Shown: piece after piece, positions 55,825 to 64,000 of the stretch
Layout: each line of letters opens with the position of its first letter
Numbering within the stretch: position 1 is the stretch's first letter
From: Arabidopsis thaliana
Lineage: Eukaryota; Streptophyta; Magnoliopsida; Brassicales; Brassicaceae
Direction: 5' to 3'
Assembly: GCF_000001735.4 (NCBI RefSeq)
Contig: NC_003076.8
Coordinates: 22,447,835 to 22,511,834 of the forward strand
Length of the DNA stretch: 64,000 nucleotides
Notes under the pieces: model-generated
The model's database searches: none
Told to the model about the DNA's origin: nothing
What the model saw: only the letters and a program-made list of their open reading frames with translations
Position numbers and translations under genes: made by a program

Positions 55825-58290
55825 CTTTTTTTTTTCTGCTCCAATTCAGAGAAACCCAAAAAAAAAAAAATCGAGTAAGGAGATGAAATTGAAAAAAATC
55901 AAAAGACTTAGAAACAACATACTTTTCTTGTCTGAAAATCAAAGACGGAATCAGATAAATAAAGTTGTTGTTGTTGTCCTAATCAAATTGCGAATTTGGG
56001 TTATCATCAAATCTGAAAAAAACAAAAAAAAAGCATCATCAAATCACAAAACCAAAAACCCAGAAACGTGAAGAATTATTAAAAAAAAGCACCATTTTTG
56101 GAGATGACCCAGATGAGGAAATGTGGAGAAAAATATGAAAAGAGAGAAACAGAGGATGTTTTTGTTCATCCTATAATAAACATCTTCTCTCTCAAAGGCT
56201 TTATTAAAAACCTTTCCTTTTAATGTTTTTTTTATCTGTAAATGGTTTCCATTAAGAAAGAGTTTCTTTCTTTGATAATTAAAAAGAAAAAAAGAGACAG
56301 AGAACAATAGTTAGTCTCACATATAATAATAATAATCTTAATAATAATATAATGGGGCAAAATATTTGAGATTTGGCTTTCTTTTGGTTTAAGCATCTTT
56401 TTTTTTTGGTAGATAGTTGAGATTAAATATAATTTTTGATTTAAGGCTAGACTATTACTACTATCATGATCATGGAGACCCATAATATCCCTATCATTTA
56501 TTTGTTACCTAAATTTTCAAATAAACAATAGAAAACTTTTAAACTATATTTTATTTTATTTTATAAAACACTTTGCAATTTGCAATTTTGTTTAAAATGG
56601 TGTGATTTTTACTCTTGGACGAACTCTTTCCAATATTTTTGTATTCTCAAAAGAAAATATCATGATAATAAAATATTGGAAATGAGTCGATGATGACCAA
56701 ATACCTTTTTTATTACAAGCTCTATGCATTTTTCTTCTTTCAATTTTTTTTTTTTTTGCTTTTAAAATTGTTTTGTAACATTACCATTCTATCATTTAAA
56801 ACAATTAAAACAGTGTACATGTACATAGTACAAAATTTAATACTTGAGCGCCTTAATCTAACTTAGTGGTCAGAGATTCTGAATTGTATCCTGACATCTT
56901 AAAATCACTTTAGTGCAATTTAAAATAAAATAATGAAAACAGTAATGGAGTAAAAAAAACAAAAATAGTTCATTGGAAGGAGAATAAATGGACCTAAATA
57001 CCAACTTGTCTTGTGTGTAGGCAAAACCTAGCCTAAAGGATCTTTCTGGCCTAGTGATGTTTATGGAGTATTTAAATGATGCATTATAAACAATAATCAA
57101 ATCATGAAAGTTGAAATTATTTGGATTTTGGAGTACTGTGTTGACAGCAACAAAAATTAATGGAGTATTTGACCATTTATTGACAATTTTTTTTAGTTAT
57201 TTTGTTCCTTATATATCTCTCTCTTAAATTGTTATTTTATGTTGTGAATAAATCAGGAAGAATTCAAATTACTTGGGTTCATGATCGTGCATTTCCATCA
57301 AAATAAAACTACATATATCAATATTAAATCACAAATAAATAGAAAACTTCTCTTGAGAGTATAGCCTGTGTTTTTTTAAAAAAATTTCCTTTTTCTTTTT
57401 TGGTGTGAGTAGAAGAAATCTCGAAGAGACGGATAGCTAGATAGGAGAAGCGATTCTACCCAAAAAAAAAAAAGATAGGAGAAAGCGAGAGAGAAGAAGA
57501 ACATAAAGGTGGTCTAAAAAAAAAAGGTGGTATTTTATTAAATAAGAATTTCTATATGATTAATATTATATTGAAACGACTGTTTTCTTGGTGTAACATG
57601 ATGGTGATGGTGATGGTGATGGTGATGGTGGTGTGTGGTGTGATTATGCGAAGGACACCAACTTTTTGGAATTTTAAATTTTTCATGCAAAGTTGTCATT
57701 TTAAGATTATAATATCTTTTGTTTTTTTGTTTTCTTTCTTCTTTTAAAATTGTTGCAAGCTTTATCAACTTGGAAGGACAACAATGTTAAGACTATTCAA
57801 GGTTTCCTTCTTACCTAATTTTGTTATGACACACCACGCATATTATATTTTCATATTGTTCAGCTTTGATCGTTTTATGGTTATGATACAATATACATTT
57901 GAAGAGTGGTTTTATTGCATATTAATTTGACTTTTTATGATTAATCTGCATTTTTTGTGGAAGGTAATTAAAAGTTCAAAATTTGGCGATTTGGAGGGTT
58001 TTGTGTGTGGAGTTATTTCCTTGCTAATTATAGGTTGGTAAATGTATATAATTTACAGAACAAAGTTAAAGAAAGAAAGAAAAAAAAAACAATTAAGATT
58101 AGTCTAGCAAGACCATGAATATTGATTGTTTACTTTCTTTTTTTTTTCAAGAGAAGAAGACGCAGCCCAATACCAAATTGATATTATATGGACAAGGAAA
58201 CTAATCTGATCCAGAGTTATAAACTAAATTAATCTATCTGTAGACGAAACCCAAAGTGATAAACTAAATAGGCCCAAGAGATTTGAAATT
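55825..58290. other. RRM-gene leader/promoter and AT-rich intergenic DNA
   Basis: 55825-56310: probable 5' UTR with one or more introns and promoter of the RRM gene. 56310-58290: AT-rich, with no recognised gene. It contains a short ATGGTG microsatellite (57601-57630), poly-A/T runs and many short frames without family signal. Confidence 0.45.
57601..57630. repeat. ATGGTG hexanucleotide microsatellite
   Basis: Five perfect ATGGTG units, followed by a short variant (gtgtgtggtgtg). In one minus-strand frame it spells a run of His codons, which is a by-product of the repeat. Confidence 0.9.
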
Positions 58291-58469
58291 GACATAGGTG
58301 TTGCACGTGGACTTCACGAATATTCGGCAACTCTAATCATTGTACATAGGGACCTGAAACCAAGTAACGTCTTGTTTAATCGTGTTATTTAAATATGCAG
58401 TGGCTACATGTCTCCGGAATACTCGAAAGAGGGGACATACTTGGTCAAGTCAGATGTTTACAGTTTCGG
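58291..58469 (+). pseudogene. Receptor-like kinase relic (CRK/DUF26-type catalytic loop)
   Basis: The plus strand reads DIGVARGLHEYSATLIIVHR then DLKPSNVLFN (58291-58380). A short gap ending in an acceptor-like tgcag is followed by GYMSPEYSKEGTYLVKSD then VYSFG (58401-58469) and a donor-like gtaagc. This is the catalytic-loop and APE region of a plant receptor-like kinase, closest by eye to cysteine-rich RLKs. The activation-loop start with DFG is missing, and no ATP-binding lobe or ectodomain is present nearby. It is a small broken fragment of a duplicated host gene. Just downstream, on the other strand, is the unrelated WNK kinase gene. Confidence 0.8.
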
Positions 58470-58642
58470 TAAGCTACGTAAGTTGATTCGATTTTAGAGT
58501 CCATCTTCTTCTGTTATAGTCAAAAGCTATTAGAGAAAAACATTACTATATAACTTTTACTAACAACTGCAGGCTTGGAAGAAATGGAGCGTGCAGTTGA
58601 TAACCAAACATCTAATTAACCAAGGTTCATTGTATACACTCA

Positions 58643-59667
58643 TCAAGAAACAACAATACGACCAGCTCCATTGTTGTCATTGTTTTCACCGTCTTCGTCA
58701 TCATCATCTAATATCCCATCAAAGAACGGGTCGCAGAGGAGCTCAGCTGCAGAAGGTCTAGCTCTCGGCTGCGCGATGCATTTTTCAATAAATGCCTTAG
58801 CTTCTGGATCATTAACTTTGTTGAGAGCCTCTGGTTTGAGGCCTTTGCTCACCCTTTTGTATATTTTGGCGACGCTGTCACATTCGCTATAAGGAATCTC
58901 GAGTGACACAAGCTCCAAAACGCACATTCCATACGAGTATATGTCAACCATCTCAGTGTAGTTCTCCTCGTACAGCTCAGGAGCCATGAACTCTGGTGTC
59001 CCGAGGATCGAGTGAGCTAAATGGTTCTTCCCCACAATTGCAGCTAAACCTAGATCACCAATCTTGACCTGATCATTTTCAATCATCAAGACACAACTCA
59101 ACTCAATCACACACACACACTAGTAGAACAATTTACGATTGAGTAAAATACCTGGCCGATGTTGCCATTGACGAAGATATTGCTACAGTTGAGGTCTCTG
59201 TGGATGATGCAAGGGTCGTGAGTGTGGAGATAATCCAAGCCCTTGAGAATCTGTTTGGACCACTTCTTCAAAGCCCTCATAGAGACGTGTCTGTGCTTCT
59301 TCCGGTACTCTCTCAGGTTTCCGGAGGTACAGATCTCGGTGATGAAGTTCAAGGTGTTGTTTCTCTCGTCTCTCCACACTTTATACAGGGTGATGATGTT
59401 ACTGTTCTTAAGGTTCTTAAGCAACCTGACCTCCGAGTAAAGCCTCTCGGTCATGGCTGGATCATCCGAAAAACATCTCAGTTTGACTTGGTTCCAAGCC
59501 ACCTCGATGCCTTCTTCTTGGTCAAAGGCTCTGTAGACTTTTTTTACGGCGCCTGAGCCAAGAAGTTCGCCGTACCGACCGTATCTACCTGTCGGATCTA
59601 CCTCCACGAAGGACTCCGAGTCCTTGTCCTTTTCACTCTCATTATCATCGGAGCTCGCACAAGTCAT
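58643..59667 (-). CDS. WNK11: WNK-family protein kinase (WNK11-type)
   Basis: Two exons (59152-59667 and 58643-59068) join in phase to 313 aa, short for a WNK and essentially just the kinase domain. The WNK hallmark is present: the usual beta-3 lysine is Asn (EVAWNQVKL) while a lysine sits in the Gly-rich loop ([13 protein letters not shown]). Other motifs are [29 protein letters not shown] (DLG instead of DFG, usual in WNKs), [13 protein letters not shown], and [14 protein letters not shown]. The HRD lysine is Asn (HRDLNCSN). The C-terminus is acidic ([13 protein letters not shown]) and lacks the long WNK tail. Plant WNKs act in clock, flowering-time and osmotic signalling; the substrate of this one is not known. 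From memory A. thaliana At5g55560 is WNK11. Confidence 0.93.
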
Positions 59668-61119
59668 CTGCTAGTAAAACAGACTCAAAATTCTGATTAC
59701 ACGAATTTCACAACAACAAAGAAGATTTCAGATAAAACCAGTTTGAAATTCAGTTTTCCATGTACTAGAATCAAATTGAAGATTGATAACTAATTTAAAA
59801 AAAAACTAGATCGGTAACATGTATATAAGAACCCTAAATAAACGTAAGAAGAAAAAAAAAAACTCCAACTAGAACATAACACATATACACACACACATAA
59901 AGAGATTGAAGAACACATACCATTAAAAATCGCTTGAATCGGAGGAGAGAATTATCGAAAATTCTTTGCTGAGATTTTCGTAAAGGAGAAAAACGTAACG
60001 GAGCGTGATAGATTTAGGGAAAGGTTTTAAAGACCAAAGAAGCGGAAGAGATTGTGTGTGTGATTTTAATATATATATATACCAGTAAATATTCTTTCTT
60101 TTTTTCCTCTGTTTTTCCATGCCTATCTGGAATTGGACTCTTCAAGGCTTTTACCAAATCGTTGACACCGATTTTTTAAGGCAAATTATTAACATAATAA
60201 TAATATTTGATACCATATTATTTGAGTTATTATTATTACCAGTTTAACATGGGATAAAATAAAATTTACAAGTTAAATTGTAAAATTAATTGAAATAGAT
60301 TTGGTCATTTTGTGTTTTAAAACTTTTCTTTTGGGCTTTTTCGAAAAAAAACAAAAAAGAAAAAAAAAACTTTTTGGGTTAAATTTTGTGTCAGAACTTA
60401 ACCGCATAATCTTATAGTTATTTAGTATAAGAATGTAATTAATATATTTCGTGGACTTTACATAAGTAAAAGTCAAACTTTCGGCGCGTGAAGAAGTAAA
60501 ACAATCGAGGCCGTCGTTTTTTTATCAATTGGAGGAGCAAGAATAATTTAGAGAAGATTAAAACCACGAAGGCGGCCATATAGAGATCATGGGACGCATG
60601 TTTGACTTTTTTTTTTTTTTTAACATCTTCATCTTATTGATATTACGAAGAAAAGTAATCAAAGCGTAACGCTGTGAAAATTACAGGTATACCGTGGTCT
60701 TTTATCTATGGCAATTTTGGTAGGGAATGATTTTACAGTTTTTTCCCTCATAATTTCATGATATTAGATAAATGAATATATGTGGATTCAAATATTTAAA
60801 ATTTGGATATTTTTTAAAGGATATCGTCTATATATATCAATAACTAAAAACTAAGTAAAATTTTTTTAAAATGTTCTAAATATTTTTCTCGAATTTGTTT
60901 TTGGTATAAACAATCAATAGGTTCAAGATTCATTTCCACATCGACTTTAGATATATCTTAAAATAAATACCTGACCAAAAATCAAATCGTTTCAAAAGAT
61001 CAATGCTAAGCAAGGTTTGTGTGTTTCTTGTTGAGATTGATTTGAATCTGCATCTGCAATGAAAAGACTTGAGAGTTTTCATATTGATTTTAGACTTGCT
61101 AAGATGTGTGTTTGTTTGT
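59668..61119. other. WNK promoter and AT-rich spacer
   Basis: 59668-60070 probably holds the WNK 5' leader (an intron is possible before the ATG) and promoter, with an AT run at about 60069-60080. 60080-61119 is AT-rich. No gene recognised. Confidence 0.4.
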
Positions 61120-61576
61120 GAAGGTGTGAAGAAAGGGATTGTCGAAAGTTGGGAAAAACATGAAGAAAGTGAGACTGATGAAGACGATCTTGATATAGGC
61201 ATTAGTCCTAATGCCTCTTCTGAGAAGAAGAAGAAGAAGGAGTCTTGGCGTTTAGATGGTCGAGGAAAGGTAAAAGATTTGCTTATATTCCTCTTCTTGT
61301 TGAGACAAATATAGAGTTGAGAAAGAATTACTTTTTTTGTGTTTTCGTCTGGTAAGTTCGAGCAAGTATGTGGAGAAACTATACCCTCTACTCTGAGGCG
61401 AGAATGATATAGATCCGAAATGGTTACCACTTCTGGATTAGTTGAGCACATTTGGTTTGAAAGAATCACGCTTTGTTGAAATGTACGAGAGACACATGCC
61501 ATCCCTTCAGATTAAAGTGTTCTCAGCGCAAGAGAGACTCGATTACTTGTTGTTAAGGAAATTAGGTAGCAAGTAA
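61120..61576 (+). pseudogene. Broken fragment of an mTERF-family gene
   Basis: The plus strand reads an acidic segment ending SWRLDGRGK (to 61269). An intron-like gap (gtaaaag at 61270, acceptor gtaag near 61356) is followed by FEQVCGETIPSTLRRE, then, after a shift, DPKWLPLLD, a stop (TAG 61439-61441), LSTFGLKESRFVEMYERH, MPSLQIKVFSAQERLDYLL and a stop at 61574. The order and wording match the N-terminal part of an organellar mTERF protein as I remember it (At5g55580, SHOT1, which should lie just beyond this window). A 2-bp loss near 61403 and the TAG break the frame, and the mTERF repeats that should follow are absent. It is most likely a truncated tandem or local duplicate. Confidence 0.75.
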
Positions 61577-62384
61577 TGATGAATACCATTAGTTTATAGA
61601 GAGATCCAATTTCTCAAAGGTTTGTGTTCTTGTGTTTGATGGTTTTCAACACCCTTAAAAAGTAAACCGGTAAAATTCATCGTGGGAGTCAAAATTGGTA
61701 GAGTTTAACATGCTTATTATTAATTTGCACACCCATTTCAGCATTTGACAGTTGTATGAGTGTAATCCACACACAAAAAAATTGTTTAGCAAATTGTTAT
61801 ACACAAAACAGAGATTAGGTAATAAGAAAATTAGCAAATTGTTACAGAAAATATATTCTCCTAAGTTGTCTAGCCTCTAGTATCCCGATACCATACAATC
61901 CACAAAACAGAGGATGGAATAAAGTGAGAGAGGAAGGAACAGAACAATACATAAGAAATAAAAAGCAACATAAAAGATTGGGTGTTCTTGTGAGTTAATT
62001 AGAAGAAGATGAAATCGTGAGATGTTTCCTAGTGAACCTGGTGATCCGTGATCGTGTGAGTAAATTCAGGAAATCAAGATACATAATATTGAGTAACAGA
62101 AACTGCCTTGTTTTTGTTAACTTTTTGGTGTTTCGGTACTTCCCTTTGTACCTTCACTTTGTCTTAACTTGCCTTTTGTAAAGATTACGAACAAGTTCTA
62201 ATATCAATATAATCTTTCAAAGAAAAGAAACTGCCTTATTTTTAGGAAGTTTATCTTCCGTTACATTATTTTTTATTGTACTTCCCTTTTTTAAAAAAAT
62301 ATGACGTGGCAGAAAATGATTGGCCATCTAACTTATGTTTTATAATATAAATGATGGAATTTAGAACCCGAGCAGTCGCACCCC
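61577..62384. other. Spacer between mTERF relic and defensin-like gene
   Basis: AT-rich. It contains two related stretches (aactgccttgtttttg near 62100 and aactgccttatttttag near 62230) and a small palindromic segment (ggtacttccctttgtacc near 62133). No gene seen. Confidence 0.4.
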
Positions 62385-62620
62385 TCACCAACCTTCGCAC
62401 TGGCTGCAAATGCAAGCCTTTCCTGTTCTTCTCATTACACATTTTCCTATGTTGTAGCCTTCATGTAGGCAAAAATCTCCACATAGTATGGCACCATTAG
62501 GTTTATTACATGTTGCAGGCGGTGCTCGTTTGCTTGGATTTTTAAGATCACATGGATGTTTACGCTTTCCTTGTGTCATTCCTAATAGATTTGTGACCAA
62601 TGAGTTAGAGATATTCAAGC

Positions 62621-62655
<35 letters not shown>

Positions 62656-62795
62656 AATATAAATATATTAGATTTAGTTAGATCTAAATAAAAACACATT
62701 ATCATTAAAAAAAATACAACGAACTGATTTTTAGTTGTTTCACACATCAATATTTGCATTTTCATTTGCTTTTTCAAGTATATTACTCTCTTCAT
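62385..62795 (-). CDS. Defensin-like (DEFL) secreted cysteine-rich peptide
   Basis: The mature part (62385 to about 62580) reads KHPCDLKNP..., with eight cysteines in the order C, C, CGDFC (CxxxC), GKC, CICSQC (CxC then C), ending CEGW. This is the plant defensin-like pattern. The upstream part (62700-62795) reads NQFVVFFLMIMCFYLDLTKS, a good signal peptide. DEFL genes usually have an intron between these two parts. Here an AT microsatellite (about 62621-62652) sits between them, an acceptor-like TTAG lies at 62582-62585, but no good GT donor of the right phase was found, and the frame stays open across the whole region. The exact gene structure is therefore unsettled. DEFL peptides act in defence or reproduction; no specific role can be given. 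Confidence 0.7.
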
Positions 62796-64000
62796 CTCAT
62801 GAAGATATGTTTTCTAGATATTATTTTTTTGTCATTAAGGTAAAAGTTTTGGGTTTCCAATGTAAAACCGTTACCTATTTTACCTTTATTAAACTATTAA
62901 GTAATATTATACTCGAGAATATTATACTTTAAGACACTTTTTAAAAAACATTTCCGTGGTTAGACACTTTCTAAAGAGAAGGCACTTTAAATGGATAATT
63001 TGACCAATTTACCCTCTAACCATATATCGCTTTATCTCTCTCATCCTCCTATTCTTTCTCTCTCTTTCTCTCACGTTGTCGAAAAATAAACAAAACTCAA
63101 GCCAAAAAAATATATTTATTCCTTTTTCTTTCTTTCCTCTTCAACAAATCATCAGCTTTTATGAGAAAGAGAGATTGAGATTCACCTTCTTTAATTTTTC
63201 GCGTGTGCTTTGATCTGACTTGAAGGAAAAAAATTTCAGACCATCAATTTGAGAATCTGCCCTATCTGGCTGATTTAGTTACATGACTCGCTGAATGCTT
63301 GAATTGGATTTACGGTTTGGTTTTCGTTTTATGTTTTTGTTGTTTGTTGCAAAATTAATCTGATTACTTGCTCTTTGATTCTTTATCTTGCTTTTCCAAT
63401 TTCATATTCGAGATTATTCTCTTGAATTGGAGATTAAAGCCTCGTAGTGGACTTCGAATCGTTTGATAGTAATGGTCGAATCACTAGTTGATGGAACTCG
63501 TTGCTTAGTTCATGTCTAGTGAATTTGATTCACGATTATATTTGGGTTGTATATTTTCAGAAAATCTAGTTATTTTATGTGTTCATCATAAACGGTTTAT
63601 AAGTTTTTTGATGGTTGATTCACTTACTGAAGAACCATGTTGCTAGTTCTGGTTATGTGAAATTGATAGAAATTTTAGCTTAGATCTGAGATTAATTTTC
63701 ATTCACATATGTTAGATTGATTTCTACATTTGTGTTTAAGATATAGATGTTAAAAATTTGGTGCAAAATCGAGAAGATTATCTTAACACAGTTAAATGAA
63801 CAGACCTCAGTGGACAACAATTTCTGGACAACGATTTCTGGACACGTTCTTCTTTACCTTTTTATCTCAAAATCCAATCGAGAAGATCATCTTAACAGAG
63901 TTAAATGAACAGACCTATGTGGACAACAACTTCTCGACACGTTCTTCCCTTGAATTTGTGATCATTTATGTTATATTTTGAGATGTTTTGTATATAAAAT
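62796..64000. other. Terminal region without recognisable gene
   Basis: AT-rich DNA. A T/C-rich stretch at 63040-63130 and gtgtgctttgatctgactt near 63205 could be a leader or promoter of a gene to the right, but no coding family was recognised. The end holds a direct repeat (separate entry). Confidence 0.4.
63767..63947 (+). repeat. Direct repeat of 86 and 72 bp
   Basis: Copy 1 (63767-63852) and copy 2 (63876-63947) begin AATCGAGAAGAT and end GACACGTTCTTC. They share gttaaatgaacagacct and gtggacaacaa inside. Copy 1 is 14 bp longer because it contains an internal 14-bp tandem duplication (ACAACAATTTCTGG then ACAACGATTTCTGG). The spacer is 23 bp. No known element was recognised. Confidence 0.85.

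Noticed and set aside
57538-57768. His-rich protein on the minus strand
   Set aside because: The His run is just the ATGGTG microsatellite read backwards; no other coding signal.
61069-61314. Separate 81-aa protein-coding gene
   Set aside because: Its frame overlaps the mTERF-like exon and runs into intron-like sequence; better explained as part of the relic.

Overview
This window looks like nuclear DNA of a Brassicaceae plant. Its gene order (EDM2, fimbrin, LTP cluster, NHX3, SVL1, GEX1, XYLT, PRAT, kinesin-like, C2, TRN1, RRM protein, WNK11, defensin-like) matches what I remember of the lower arm of Arabidopsis thaliana chromosome 5, about At5g55390 to At5g55570, so it is A. thaliana or a very close relative. 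Introns are short, intergenic DNA is AT-rich, and splice sites are canonical GT-AG with one clear GC-AG exception in TRN1. There are no operons: each gene is its own transcription unit and neighbours mostly have unrelated jobs.

Layout. 0.3-6.6 kb: EDM2-type PHD/methyltransferase-like chromatin regulator (-). 7.7-11.1 kb: four-CH-domain fimbrin (-). 12.8-21.3 kb: tandem cluster of four small secreted DIR1-type lipid-transfer-like genes (+). The second copy is frameshifted. The cluster is interrupted by a MITE, a Helitron-like 3' end, an acidic/cysteine-rich gene of unknown function and a DUF295 gene. 21.7-24.8 kb: vacuolar-type Na+(K+)/H+ exchanger NHX3 (-). 26.4-30.0 kb: GPI-anchored GDPD-like SVL1/GDPDL4 (+), followed at 30.4 kb by a 72-codon gene that I read as the plant PIG-Y subunit of the GPI-GlcNAc transferase. 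31.0-33.2 kb: GEX1 (-). 34.6-36.6 kb: beta-1,2-xylosyltransferase XYLT (+). 36.9 kb: tRNA-Ala(AGC) (-). 37.5-38.1 kb: prenylated HMA-like (HIPP-type) protein without metal-binding cysteines (-). 38.7-40.1 kb: Tim17/22/23-type PRAT protein (-). 40.4-43.4 kb: kinesin-like coiled-coil protein without a motor (-). 43.7-44.2 kb: TTCGGGT-rich repeat element. 46.6-47.8 kb: C2-domain protein (+). 48.5-52.7 kb: TORNADO1 LRR-Roc-COR protein (-). 54.2-55.8 kb: two-RRM hnRNP-like protein (-). 58.6-59.7 kb: WNK11-type kinase (-), with a receptor-kinase relic just downstream. 61.1-61.6 kb: broken mTERF relic (+). 62.4-62.8 kb: defensin-like peptide gene (-). The last 1.2 kb has no recognisable gene but carries a diverged 72/86-bp direct repeat.

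I found no wholly new multi-gene system. The most useful leads are the PIG-Y gene, which is easy to miss; the LTP cluster with its co-duplicated promoter block and one dead copy; the unknown acidic/11-Cys protein; the two host-gene relics (mTERF, receptor kinase); the GC-AG intron in TRN1; the alternative C-terminus of the RRM gene; the C17 tract in a GDPDL4 intron; and a defensin-like gene whose frame runs open through an AT microsatellite.
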